A program made the position numbers and the translations under genes. From contig CANJKZ010000538.1 of the NCBI GenBank assembly GCA_947471745.1, positions 478,753-542,752 on the forward strand: 64,000 nucleotides of DNA, given 5' to 3'. The notes under the pieces are model-generated. The model saw only the letters and a program-made list of their open reading frames with translations. It was not told the DNA's origin and ran no database searches. Each line of letters begins with the position of its first letter. The stretch's first letter is position 1. The DNA comes from Closterium sp. Naga37s-1 (Eukaryota > Streptophyta > Zygnematophyceae > Desmidiales > Closteriaceae). Shown one piece after another: positions 34,901-44,772 of the stretch.

Positions 34901-37371
34901 CAGCAGCAGCTCGTGGTACTTGTCCCTCATGGACGCCAGCACGTCCAGTAGTGGAGACACCTGTAACGAGTACAGATGAGATGACAACAGGCTAATTCAG
35001 ACATGACTTTTGGGTGGAGTCACGTCTCCTCCAGCAGCAGCTCGTGGTACTTGTCCCTCATGGACGCCAGTACGTCCAGTAGTGGAGACACCTGTAATGG
35101 GAACAGATGGCAAGGGAGGAAAAGGGTGAAAACAGGACAATTCGAAGTGCAAGTTGAGGTGGCTGAGTGGAAGCTGCCGATTCCCAGGGCTTGTACCGAC
35201 TGACCTGGAAGCCGTATCAGTGGAGCGCAGCGGCTTCTGAGCCAATTCGGAAAAGGGCAATCTTGTGCTGCCTGACCTGGAAGCCGTATCGGCGCAGCGA
35301 GCGCGGCGGTGAAGAGGGAGACGTCTTCCTTGACCATGAGGATGTGGTCGGCAGACGACATGGACGCAAACCCTCTGACTGACCAGTTGAAGGGCTTGTG
35401 TGTGCCGTGCCGACTGACCTGGAAGCCCACCTTTCCCAGGGCTTGCTTTCACTGACTGACCTGGAAGCCCATCTTTCCCAGGGGTTGCTTTCCCTGACTG
35501 ACCTGGAAGCCGTATCTGCGCAGCGCGGCGGCGAAGAGGGATACGTCCTCCTTGACCATGAGCATGTGGTCGGCCGATGACATGGACGCGAACTGCTCCT
35601 CCATCACACTGCGCATGCGCGCTATGGCCGTCTCCCACAGCACGTCCACCTGCAGGAGTAATAGGTGATGACGGGTGGTGACAGGTGGAAAGAGGTAACA
35701 ACAAGATATCAAACATCTCAAAACTTTTCCATCACACTGTACATGCATGCACGCGAAAGCGCGCGACTTGGTCCACGCGCGCGCGCGCGCCTTGGTCCGC
35801 GGCGCGGGCCTTGGTCCGCGCCGCGCGCCGCGCGCGCGCCTTGGTCTGTGCGCGCGCCTTGGTCCGCGCGCGCGCCTTGGTCCGCACGCGCGCCTTGGTC
35901 CACGCGCGCGCCTTGGTCTGCGCGCGCGCCTTGGTCCACGCGCGTAACTTGGTCGTATCAAATCAAGCCCTCTGCCAACTCCCCCCTTTTCCACTCTTCT
36001 TTCACAACTCTTTTGACGCCCATGTGCTCGTCTCCGCAGTGTGCATGATCTGGTCCTCCACAATAAAGAATCCACCCCCCCTCCCTACAGCGATCCCGTT
36101 GAATTATCTTCACCCCCCTACCTCCCCAGAGCTGCCCACCTGAGCGGGTTTGATGACTCCCCCAGCAGTGCGCATGATGCGGTCCTCCACTATGAAGAAC
36201 CCCGCCACCTGCGAGCAGTAGTCGTTGAATGACTGCGATGAGGGCATGGAGTGGCATGGGATGGGAGGGGGAGTGGCATTGTGAGGGAGGTGATGGGATG
36301 GGAGGGGGGGGAAGGCACTATAGAGAACCCCGCCACCTGCGAGCAGTAGTCGTTGAATGACTGGGGTGGGGCACGGCACGGGGTGGCAGGGAGAGCATGG
36401 CGTGGGACAGGGGGCAGGGGTTGGGAGGGGTAGTGGCATAGTGAGGGGGTTGAGGGGAGAACACAGTATGAAGAAGAGTAGTCATGGTTGAATGACTGGG
36501 TCGGATGGAGCAATTGGGTTGGGGGCATGGGGTGGGTGGAGGGGGAGCGGCATTACGAAGAAACGGACGAAGGTGTGATGAGCAATTTAAAGAAAGCGTT
36601 TAACAAGGTATTGTATGACAGGAAGCGAGGGGGGAGTAGGGGAAGGGGAGGGGGGAAAGGAGGAGGGAAGGGAGGGGAGAGGGGGGGAAGGGAGGGGGAA
36701 GGGGAAGCGGGGAAAGGAAGGGGGAAAGGGAGGGGCGGAAAGTTCGGTGGTGAGGGGTGGAGGGGAGAGGGGAGAGGGAGGGGGGTCCGCCCACACCAGC
36801 ATACACACACCCACCCGCCCATGCGACACAGATGCGCACAGAAACCCACCCACCCACACCCACCCGCCCATCCACCCGCCCACCTGCCCTGGCGTGAACT
36901 GGAGGTCGGTGTTGAGCTGCAGCTTGCGGTTGTCATAGTAGTAGTCGCGGAACTGATCCTGGATGCCCAGACACGCCCACACCAGCACACATACAACCAC
37001 CCACCCACCCAGCCACACACACACACACATGCGCACATAAACCCACCCACCCACGCACCCACCTGGCCAGGCGTGAACTGCAGATCAGTGTTGAGTTGCA
37101 GCCTGCGGTTGTCATAGTAGTAGTCGCGGAACTGTTGAACGCACATGCACACCCACACCAGCATAAATACACCCACCCACCCACCCACCCAGCCGCACAC
37201 ACATACACACAAACACACAGACGAACATCCACTCATGCACCCACCTGCCCTGGCGTGAACTGCAGATCAGTGTAAAGCTGCAGCTTGCGGTTGTCATAGT
37301 AGTAGTCGTGGAACTGCAAGGGTCCAACGCACATGCACAACCACACCAGCATACACCCACCAGCCCTCCCG

Positions 37372-37464
<93 letters not shown>

Positions 37465-40173
37465 GACACCCGCCCACCTGCCCTGGCGTGAACTGCAGGT
37501 CGGTGTTGAGCTGCAGCTTGCGGTTGTCATAGTAGTAGTCGCGGAACTGATCCTGGATGCCCAGACACGTGTTGATGTAGTGCGCGCGGTAGATGGGCGT
37601 CAGGTTGAACTTGAGCATCGATGCATCCTCTTCGGCATCTTCCACTTCTAACATGTACGCCACTGCCCTCGCTCCTGACCGCGTCTGGTGGTGTGGCGGA
37701 AAGAGGAGCAAGGTTGGGGAGGGAAGGGAAGGGAAATAGGGTGGAGCATCAACTGAATAGGTTCTTCCCTGCCCTATCCACTCCACGAGCTTTGGTGCAG
37801 AGTGCAGGTAAGAACTAGTGAGCCTCATGAGCAGGTGCAGGTTCACATCATGCACCAATAGAGCATGTGACAGTCAGACATGCAATACTGTAGCTCATAG
37901 TCAGAGCTCTATCAACCTCAAAGGCCCAGCCACCCACCCACCTGTTCCTCGGCCTGCCTCTGCCTGTCCCCGAGCTCCACTTCTCTCTGCCTTGCACTGA
38001 ACGCCTGCCCTATCGCCTGTCGACCGATCTCTTGACTCGTTTCCCGGATCTGCACCATCCACTCGTTGAACTCCTGGTTCACCTGCGGACAGCACGGGGG
38101 TGGGGAGGGAGGGAGGACGAGAGGAGGGGAGGTCGGGGGGATAGAAAGAGGAGAGAAGGTGTTCGTATGGAGGGGACTTAGCAAGGCAGAGACAGGGACT
38201 GGAGGGGAAAATTGTGGGTTAGGTGGGAGAATGGGGGAGAATGGGGAGGGGGAGGGGATGGGGTCTGTGGGAAGACAGAAACATCACGTTGCAACCCACA
38301 GAGATTCCATCTTCATCCAAACACGCCCTCCCAACCCAAGGCCATCCACCCACCCAGCCCTGCAATCCCTTCAAATCTCACCCCTCCCTTCCTACCTTGC
38401 GCTCGATATGCGCTCTGCACCGCGGAATACCCCTCTCTACCCATGCGCGCAGAGCAGAGGAGGGGATGGTGCGCAGGTGGTCGCGCTCAATAGCGTCTAG
38501 GGTCTTCAGCGCCTGGTAGTAGCTGTCCGCTGCTATTGCCTCGTTCACCTGAGATCGTGAACAAGGGGAGGAGAGGAGGAGAGGAGGTGGAAACAGAACA
38601 TAGACTGTATTATGTTACTCTGGCTTCCCTGATGATGGAAACGCCTTGTAGTGGCTGTTTGCGGCTATTGCCTTGTTCACCTGAGAGAGTTTGCCTAGAT
38701 TACCACGTTGATCTACCTTGGCACAGAGGTCGACAACGGTCTTGCACTTCTTGAGCAGCTGCAGCGCGGAGGCGAGGTTGGTCTTGATGGCGTTGTGCTG
38801 AATGAGCTCGTCCAGCTTGTGCAGCAGCCCGCTGCCCACCTCCTGCATCTCCGTGTTCTGCATCGCCAGCCCATGCTTCAGCTCGTCTGCGTCCACCAGC
38901 ACGTATCTGTGCACGGACAGAGGAGAGGGTGCAAGGAGAGCGGGGAGGAGGGAAGACGAGTTAGAAGAGAGACGAGCACCCCGCTGACACAGAGGCTATG
39001 CTATGAGCCACGCGAAACACCCAGATTCAGGCGTCGGGTTGCACCTAAGCTCACCAACGGCGTGAATTGCACCTGAGCTCGTCAACGGCGTAAGTTGCAC
39101 TCGAGCTCGTCAACGGCGTGAACTGCACCTGAGCTCGTCAACGGCGTGAATTGCACCTGAGCTCGTCAACGGCGTGAATTGCACCTGAGCTCGTCAACGG
39201 CGTGAATTGCACCTGAGCTCGTCAACGGCGTAAGTTGCACCTGAGCTCGTCAACGGCGTGAATTGCACCTGAGCTAGTCAACGGCGTGAATTGCACCTGA
39301 GCTCGTCAACGGCCTGAATTGCACCTGAACTCGTCAACGGCGTAAGTTGCACCTGACCTCGTCAACGGCGTGAATTGCACCTGAGCTCGTCAACGGCGTG
39401 AATTGCACCTGAGCTCGTCAACGGCGTAAGTTGCACCTGAGCTCGTCAACGGCGTAAAATTGCACCTGAGCTAGTCAACGGCGTGAATTGCACCTGAGCT
39501 CGTCAACGGCGTGGATGAACTCCTCGTAGTGCTGCTTGCAGAGCTCCTCGATCTCCACCTCCTTCTTCTTCACAAACGTGCGAAGCTGCCAGGAAGCGAG
39601 GCGAAAAAGGGTTAGAAGTTAAATTGAGTCAGGCTGTAAGTATTTCACCTGATGTGCATATCTCATGACCCAATGCCTAACCTCTTGTTCCGTAAGGCAT
39701 CATCACTCGGGCTTGTATCAAAGGTTCTGAAATTAAACCAAGAGTGTCAATGCCAGACCGTCAAGGTAATGATTGTCTTCATAATGCATCAAGGCGTTGC
39801 CTTTAAGGCTTACATTGACGTCGAGCAACAAATGAAGAGGGACGCTTAAAGGAATGCGTATTTAAGAGGCATGAGTAAGGCGACGTAAGAATGGCGATGA
39901 ACCACTCAGACGACCTGAAAGAAAATTCAGGTATCAACCAACAGTAACTATACCAAACAGTGTTGAAAACCTAATTATAGACGCGTCGCTAACCTGGTGA
40001 AGAAGCGCTTCGGGTTTTCCCATTTCAAATGCCGGGCGAATAATAGGTCCGACATCTTCGCCATTAGCGATGACTGACGAAAGCGTCGCCTCGTCGACCA
40101 CCCACTGGTGCTGCTCCTTCTCTTCCAAAGTCACGCGTTTCCGACTAGCTAGCCGCGCTAACTGCGCTGCCAT
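31982..40173 (-). CDS. SEC15: Exocyst complex subunit SEC15, 14 exons, 800 aa
   Basis: Exons in transcript order: 40173-39994, 39585-39494, 38906-38717, 38548-38396, 38082-37942, 37684-37478, 36232-36140, 35649-35503, 34960-34790, 34426-34187, 33740-33498, 32791-32699, 32541-32209, 32101-31982. They sum to 2403 nt and all phases join. SEC15 is a subunit of the octameric exocyst, which tethers secretory vesicles to the plasma membrane. In yeast it is the subunit contacted by the Rab Sec4. Plant-type SEC15 landmarks are visible in order: NGEDVGPIIRPAFEMGKPE, the HYEEFIHAVDELR segment, AIAADSYYQALKTLDAIERD, EFNEWMVQIRETSQEIGRQA, LTPIYRAHYI, VAGFFIVEDRIMRTAGGVI, DKYHELLLEE, MRKEYEYSMNVLAFHIQ, PAFPWIATFS, LYLETM-like (CIYLETMMETARQLLP) and a lysine-rich C terminus (NKKKGLDALARRL). 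Length matches land-plant SEC15 (about 790 aa, from memory). At least eight exons have partial copies in adjacent introns; the gene model does not need any of them. Confidence 0.96.
33235..33480 (-). repeat. Two downstream echoes of SEC15 exon 11
   Basis: Copies ending at 33364 and 33235 repeat the exon's 3' part (LRIMNEKIDEMMTPAEQIPW, then NPMEPPG or a near variant) and its GT donor, in tandem at ~130-bp spacing. The real exon ends at 33498. Each copy begins mid-exon after a non-homologous CTCAATAGACGATTCCATGC junction. Confidence 0.92.
33829..33869 (-). repeat. Upstream echo of SEC15 exon 11
   Basis: Acceptor plus ~40 nt of exon 11 5' sequence (VAANMTLMERACA compared with VAANMTVMERACA), located upstream of the true acceptor at 33740. 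It then runs into unrelated sequence. Confidence 0.9.
34033..34145 (-). repeat. Downstream echo of SEC15 exon 10
   Basis: The last ~110 nt of exon 10 are repeated with the GT donor (LTTVVNEALLRLIGNPSLQV), in frame and without stops but with RRYLDR changed to RCYLDC. The real exon ends at 34187. Confidence 0.92.
34629..34702 (-). repeat. Downstream echo of SEC15 exon 9
   Basis: DKLQQMVMRKEYEYSMNVLA then FHIQ, followed by GTGTGTG, duplicates the 3' part and donor of exon 9, whose own end is 34790. At the protein level the copy is unchanged. Confidence 0.93.
35023..35091 (-). repeat. Upstream echo of SEC15 exon 9
   Basis: Acceptor and the first ~68 nt of exon 9 (VSPLLDVLASMRDKYHELLL then EE) repeated upstream of the true start at 34960. 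Exon 9 is therefore flanked by matching partial copies on both sides. Confidence 0.93.
35205..35502 (-). repeat. Four downstream echoes of the SEC15 exon 8 donor
   Basis: After the true exon end at 35503, the junction GGCTTCCAG|GTCAG recurs at about 35479 and 35427 with very little exon, then near 35277 with ~90 nt of exon (ADHILMVKEDVSLFTAAL, then a frame-shifting extra GCTC), and near 35205 with ~25 nt. Each retains a GTCAG donor. Confidence 0.9.
35755..35948. repeat. Alternating CG / CTTGGTC tandem block in a SEC15 intron
   Basis: About ten copies of GCGCGCGCCTTGGTC with variable spacers in the intron between exons 7 and 8. The alternating CG tracts could adopt Z-DNA. Open frames across it (RALVRARALV repeats) are compositional. 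Confidence 0.9.
36028..36498 (-). repeat. Echoes around SEC15 exon 7
   Basis: Upstream of the true start (36232), a copy at about 36318-36360 repeats the acceptor and SFNDYCSQVAGF, and a shorter remnant near 36480-36498 keeps CAGTCATTCAAC. Downstream, ~36028-36080 repeats the central part (GFFIVEDRIMRTA reads GGWILYCGG in one frame after an indel) without an intact donor. Confidence 0.8.
36884..37313 (-). repeat. Three downstream 69-nt copies of the end of SEC15 exon 6
   Basis: Copies at 37313-37245, 37131-37063 and 36952-36884 are each exactly 69 nt between an upstream CAG and a GTGGG donor, and encode FRDYYYDNRK...FTPGQ with R to H and N to Y changes in the first copy and K to R in the second. 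The original is the last 69 nt of exon 6, ending at 37478. No copy has a stop or frameshift. Confidence 0.95.
37374..37457. repeat. (CA)n microsatellite
   Basis: About 42 uninterrupted CA dinucleotides in the SEC15 intron after exon 6, between two copies of the 69-nt cassette. Shorter CA and CCCA tracts flank the other copies. Confidence 0.97.
38638..38680 (-). repeat. Upstream echo of SEC15 exon 4
   Basis: Acceptor plus ~40 nt (VNKAIAANSHYKA compared with VNEAIAADSYYQA) upstream of the real exon start at 38548. It is more diverged than most echoes. Confidence 0.88.
39045..39510 (-). repeat. 28-bp minisatellite built from the SEC15 exon 2 5' splice junction
   Basis: About 17 copies. Each copy carries GACGAGCTCAG|GTGCAATT in transcript sense, i.e. 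the last codons of exon 2 (AVDELR) and the first intron bases. The first unit is the real exon end (39494), which joins in phase to exon 3. Later units differ by point changes (GTGCAA to GTGCAACTTAC, GAGCTC to GAGTTC or GAGGTC). Confidence 0.95.
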
Positions 40174-40672
40174 GGCGTGCGTCAGAAACACAAGGCTTCA
40201 CAATTCGATAAGCCGGCCTAACTACGGATCATCTAGATTGTGTCGCCTCTTTGAGCAATAGTTACTATGCTACCTAGATGTCATCCCACCAGAGTCTGCC
40301 TGCGTTTGAGGTCGGACCTCCATTCCGGAGATGTGAGGTGTGTGCACGGCAAGGCAATGTTCTACCGTCCTGCAAGAAACGCCACTGAAAGCGAAGCTGA
40401 ACTTTGATAATACAGTAGACTGCAACCAATTTCACATTCTAAGCATGAAAAGAATGTACAAATTGATCAACATACTTATAGTAGGAAAATCTGTTAGCGC
40501 AATATTATAGCATACATAATAGCGACTAAAATACTAATATATGCACTTTAGATAGACACTATTACACTACTCGGCTCCTGCAAGAAGCGCCTACCGTTTA
40601 TTATTTCTCTAACATAGCTACCAAGATCGACAACTTTTCTCACAAGGTACTCCATGTACATTTACCTGCAAG
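40174..40672. other. SEC15 upstream region / 3' flank of the next gene
   Basis: About 500 bp, AT-rich from 40400, with stretches such as AATATTATAGCATACATAAT. It should contain the SEC15 promoter and the 3' UTR of the 40673-42808 gene, whose stop codon is at 40673. No specific element can be assigned. Confidence 0.5.
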
Positions 40673-42808
40673 CTAGATTGGACCCTTGCCGTGTGTCGTG
40701 GTCAGAAAGCTTCGCTCGTAAGCCAGAGCAGGAGCTGTTATGCGCCGAGCATTGCGTATGACAGAAGCCGCAGTGCGCGGACTTGGCATTGTTGGTATCG
40801 TCAGCGACGGCATTGATGGCATCCGTTCTGACTGCTTCTCACCCGCATCCCCTTGTTCGCCCACACCAGCATTGACGTCATCCTTATCACTGGCACTCAC
40901 ACATTTTTGTCCTCTGCACCCCTCCTCCTCTGCTGCTTCTCGCATCTCTGCCCCCTTCCCTGCCCCAACATGTTCACATCCATCCTCACTATTGCAACAA
41001 CCACAAGCTCCCCCACCCTCACTCCTGTTATCAATTCCACCCACACTCCCACTCTTCCAATTCACGCTACTGCGATTCATTCTGGGCCAGATGTCATCAG
41101 GCAGGCGATTGAACACCCGCTGAGGCGATGCAACATAGCCTGACACCTGACACTGGAAGCTTCCAGTCGAGTATGTTCGAGTTACAGCCCGCCTTGCTGC
41201 TACCAGGGCTGACGGCGACGATGGTGCAGTCCCCGGGGCTCTTGCTGTGGCGTTTGCTGCTGAGCCTCCTGATGCTGTTCCTGTCCCTCTTGCTGTTGCT
41301 GTTGCTGTTCCTCCAGCTGTGGCTGTTGCTGCTGCTGTTGCTGCAAGCTCGCTTGCAATCCCACAATGAGAAGCAGTGCGTTGCAGTGCCGCTGCCAGCA
41401 CTGCTGTCGGCGGCTGTGGTGACGGGTTGACGTGAGGAATGTACACCAGCACGGCCTCCCCACCATCGCGGCAACCTGCCTCTCCTCCCACTCCATCCCC
41501 GCTATAGCCGCACTCGTCTACAGCCCGCACGGCGCCCACGCCCTCGCACACCTCCCATGGCTCCAGTGCAGCTCGTGCCAGGTGCGTCCACCCTGGCCCG
41601 CCCAACTCCTCCGCTTCCGCCCCGTGGCTTACCACCTCCGCCTGACCTTCGTCGGCCCCTTCCGCCTGTTCATCCCCGCCCCAGTCCCGGCGCACATGGA
41701 AGCTGAGCGAAGCCTCTGTGTCATCATTACCGCCCCCTGTACTCGATTCAACCGCTCCGCCCCCCTCCCCACTTGGCTCCCAGTCCCGCGTCCCACGCTC
41801 CCCATTCCTCGCCCCTTCATTCACGCACATCATCGTGGGGACAAATGCCGCGCATACCGCGCCCCCCCCGCCCTTCCGCAACGCCCCGTTACAACCTGCG
41901 CCGCTCTCCGCCGGCTTCCGCGAAGCCTGCGCCAGCCGCGCCTTCGGATCGCCAGGGCTGCTGCTGGCCGCGCCTCCGCCAGAAGCCCAATCGCCGAATG
42001 TCAACCGCGAATTGGCGCTACTCTCGCTCGCTAGAGCCTCCCCGCCGGCTCTAATGCTGGTGATAGTAGCCTCTCCGCCGCCCCTCACGGCGGCTACGCT
42101 TTTCTCCTGTCTCTTCCTCGACTCGGACTCCTTCTGCTCCCGCGCCTGCCGGTTTTCTCTCCGCACGAAGCTAACGATGCGAGACCATCCCCGTTTTAGA
42201 GCTCCCCGTTCGCCGTGCAGTGGGCCCCCGCGCAACACATCCAGAATAGCTTTACGAGGACTGCTAGGTCTCTTAGAAACAGCGCTACACTCAGCCGCTG
42301 CACTCGCTGCACTACCACTTGTGCAATTCGCAACGTCCCGTGTCGGGTCGTCGTGGGTTGCCCGGGCCGTCGAATCTTCTATGCGATGCGTTGGGCCGTT
42401 GGGGCTCTTTAACACCGCCATTGAAGCAGGCGGCGTCGGGGCGGCAGCGACTTCGGGCGACTCGTCAACAGTCGCGACTGAACATGGCGCGTCCACCGCG
42501 GCCGCAGCACCAATGCTACTACTATCCTCACCACCTGGGTGCGACTCGCTGTTATTACTAGTGGTAGCGTCGTTCGCGAGACCCGCGCAAGCGTGCAGGG
42601 CGCAGTTACTACGGCGGACGGTGTGAAGACACGTGCTGGCGATGTCGCAGGGCGTGCTGGTGTCGCAAGGCGCGACGCCCTCGCACGTGCTGCTGCTCGC
42701 TGCGACAGCCTCCCGCTTATCGCAAAGCACGCCGCGCGACCTCGGCGACGCCAAGGCGCTGGTAGTGGCCGTTCTTCTGTCGTTGCTGGCAGCTACGGTA
42801 CTAGTCAT
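40673..42808 (-). CDS. Intronless ~711-aa disordered protein, member 2 of the shared-motif family
   Basis: The first ATG in the open frame is at 42808; the frame itself is open up to a GTG at 42895. No known domain. The N-terminal third is Ala/Ser/Thr-rich with several Cys. The middle has a basic, helical-looking segment (RGWSRIVSFVRRENRQAREQ, then KESESRKRQEK). The C terminus carries the family motif, PSPRTAASVIRNARRITAPA, about 30 residues before the end (40733-40780). That segment is preceded by PSMPSLTIPTMP, which resembles PSLPSMPAWP in the 45537-48287 protein. Function unknown. A disordered scaffold or adaptor is possible, but nothing in the sequence establishes it. Confidence 0.72.
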   Translation of the reverse strand: MTSTVAASNDRRTATTSALASPRSRGVLCDKREAVAASSSTCEGVAPCDTSTPCDIASTCLHTVRRSNCALHACAGLANDATTSNNSESHPGGEDSSSIGAAAAVDAPCSVATVDESPEVAAAPTPPASMAVLKSPNGPTHRIEDSTARATHDDPTRDVANCTSGSAASAAAECSAVSKRPSSPRKAILDVLRGGPLHGERGALKRGWSRIVSFVRRENRQAREQKESESRKRQEKSVAAVRGGGEATITSIRAGGEALASESSANSRLTFGDWASGGGAASSSPGDPKARLAQASRKPAESGAGCNGALRKGGGGAVCAAFVPTMMCVNEGARNGERGTRDWEPSGEGGGAVESSTGGGNDDTEASLSFHVRRDWGGDEQAEGADEGQAEVVSHGAEAEELGGPGWTHLARAALEPWEVCEGVGAVRAVDECGYSGDGVGGEAGCRDGGEAVLVYIPHVNPSPQPPTAVLAAALQRTASHCGIASELAATAAATATAGGTATATARGTGTASGGSAANATARAPGTAPSSPSALVAARRAVTRTYSTGSFQCQVSGYVASPQRVFNRLPDDIWPRMNRSSVNWKSGSVGGIDNRSEGGGACGCCNSEDGCEHVGAGKGAEMREAAEEEGCRGQKCVSASDKDDVNAGVGEQGDAGEKQSERMPSMPSLTIPTMPSPRTAASVIRNARRITAPALAYERSFLTTTHGKGPI

Positions 42809-43616
42809 CGTCGCTGGATGCGCTCTGGTTCGGAAAAACCCCACCGCAGATTTTGCAAGGGACTCCTCGCCTCCACGCCAGTCGTTGCATGACACGTGGC
42901 GTCGTCGACTGGCAGTCCAGGATTGGGAGGTTCCGTAATACTTGTATCACAAATTCTTGTTGAGGAATTAGCGAAGTTCACGCGTGAGGTACGCGTGAGT
43001 ACAAGAGCTAAGCGCTACAGAGATAATGGCGGTTTGCGGCACGAGGTGATTAGAGTTAGGCTCAAATGGTCGTCAAAGCATGACTAAACGCAACATGACT
43101 ACTTCTGCGAGACTTCGAGGGACAGTTAAACAGAAGGATGAATTAATCGCAGTAGTTATTCCGTCAACGACGTATGCGTAGAAAATAAATGTTTTGACCT
43201 GGCTCAGAAGCTGCCAGGTTTCTTTGACTCAGATCCTCACAGCCAACCAATACCGTAAGGCTTCTCTCGTCCAAGATTACTGTAGGTTGGCACATCTGTG
43301 GATTTGGGACCTCACAGTTTACGCGCGTAACTCAGGGTGCTCATCAAACATCCACGCGGTTTTCTGTGTAAGGTTGGGGTTTGAGTTTGGTTGGCTTGGG
43401 TAATCAGCAGGCAGGGTGCTATACTCAGGGTAGTGTCTCTCTGCAAATGCTTCAGCACTAGCCACTAGCAGCAGAGGAACAATTTCAAGCAGAGGCTGGC
43501 TTGGCTGGCTAGAGTATTCCAGAGGGGTAACACTCCTACAGTACCGTGGAGGTGGGGTGTGTGTGTGGGCCAGCTGCTCCAGACCAGACAGATGCTCAAG
43601 ATGGGATCATGGGAGG

Positions 43617-44290
43617 GGCCAACATCATAGACATGCAAATTAGTCTGGTAACCCTATCAATGGTATGCAAAACCGTCGATACCCTAGTTCTGCTGCGCAA
43701 GTTTGTCTGGTAGCGCCACTCAAAACTCTGTGTAACAGCTGACACAGCACAAAAAAGGAAGAAATATGAGATGTAATCGGTTGCGTTTTCGCTTTCTTAT
43801 TTTCGTGGTTCTTACCGCGCCCCGTTCGGCGCCTAACAAATATTCCTCCGGGCTACTATTTTCCGCTAAATGTGCACGATACATTTACGAAAAATCCATT
43901 GGAATGAAATTATACGGGGTCCATTTTGTAACAATATATTGCACCCAATATATTGCTACTTAGAAGTGTTAGGGAAGGGCTGAAAAACAATAAAACCCTC
44001 AGGTTCCTGGACGCATTTCCGGGAGGAATCAACCCTAAACATAGGAAAGGACATTGCTTTTAGGGTTGATGCCTCCCTGACGCATCCCGTTCCGATTGGG
44101 TTTTATTTTTTTCTTGGCCCGAAGAAATCACGTCTTAGTGCGAAGGCAAGCGCGGTAGGGATCAGTGTTTGAATTAAAAACAAACGCGTTATTAGGGCAG
44201 CATGTCACCAACTCCAAAACTGAGGTAAGACGGTTTTGCATACCATTGGATAGGGTTATCATACTAATTTGCATGTCTATGATGTTGGCC
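43617..44290. mobile_element. Candidate non-autonomous element, ~674 bp, with ~61-bp terminal inverted repeats
   Basis: The left arm 43617-43677 and right arm 44229-44290 are reverse complements. 28 nt are identical (GGCCAACATCATAGACATGC then AAATTAGT), followed by a short mismatch block, then TAACCCTATC, a 1-nt indel and AATGGTATGCAAAACCGTC. A second, separate hairpin lies inside at 43989-44107. No transposase is recognisable. Confidence 0.7.
43989..44107. repeat. Internal hairpin inside the 674-bp element
   Basis: Arms 43989-44039 and ~44059-44107 pair at their ends (AATAAAACCC with GGGTTTTATT) and near the loop (GGGAGGAATCAACCCTAAA with TTTAGGGTTGATGCCTCCC), with a poorly matched middle and a ~19-nt loop. 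It could be a second inserted MITE or a structured RNA. Confidence 0.7.
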
Positions 44291-44772
44291 CATCATGGGA
44301 GAAAAAGGGAATTTGCACTGGCTGGGGGGACGAGGGAAATTCAAGTTTTGAAGCGCGATTTGTCGGATGAGTTTGTGCTTGAGAGTTGGTGGTGGGGATT
44401 TTCACCACAGAGTCGCAGAGCACCTTGGTCACGAGGGAAAAAAGGACAGCTGACAAGGGAGACTTTCCATCTTGTGCTGAATGGGCGCGATGATACGGCA
44501 CTGTACTCATTTCGATGGAAGAAAATGGCAATGAGAATATTTCCTCTTTGCTACCGTTTTCCTGCATTTTGCTTTCTGACACCTTGCTTCATCCATCTTG
44601 GACACCTGGTTGTGGAGACTGTATCATTAATGAGGGGTGAGACTTGAAGCCATTGGCGAAGTGACAGCTGGCATGTCTGTTCATGATTGAAATAAAAAGA
44701 CTCGTTCGACGGCTGAGATGAACTGGTAAATTCATCGCCATCACTGGACTGGACTGCAATCGAACTGCAATT

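Noticed and set aside
39045-39510. CRISPR-like array (28-bp repeats)
   Set aside because: No unique spacers between units; the unit is a direct tandem copy of a SEC15 exon-intron junction in a eukaryotic gene.
44165-44647. 160-codon plus-strand ORF
   Set aside because: Overlaps an inverted-repeat arm and shows no recognisable domain; could be element-derived but unsupported.
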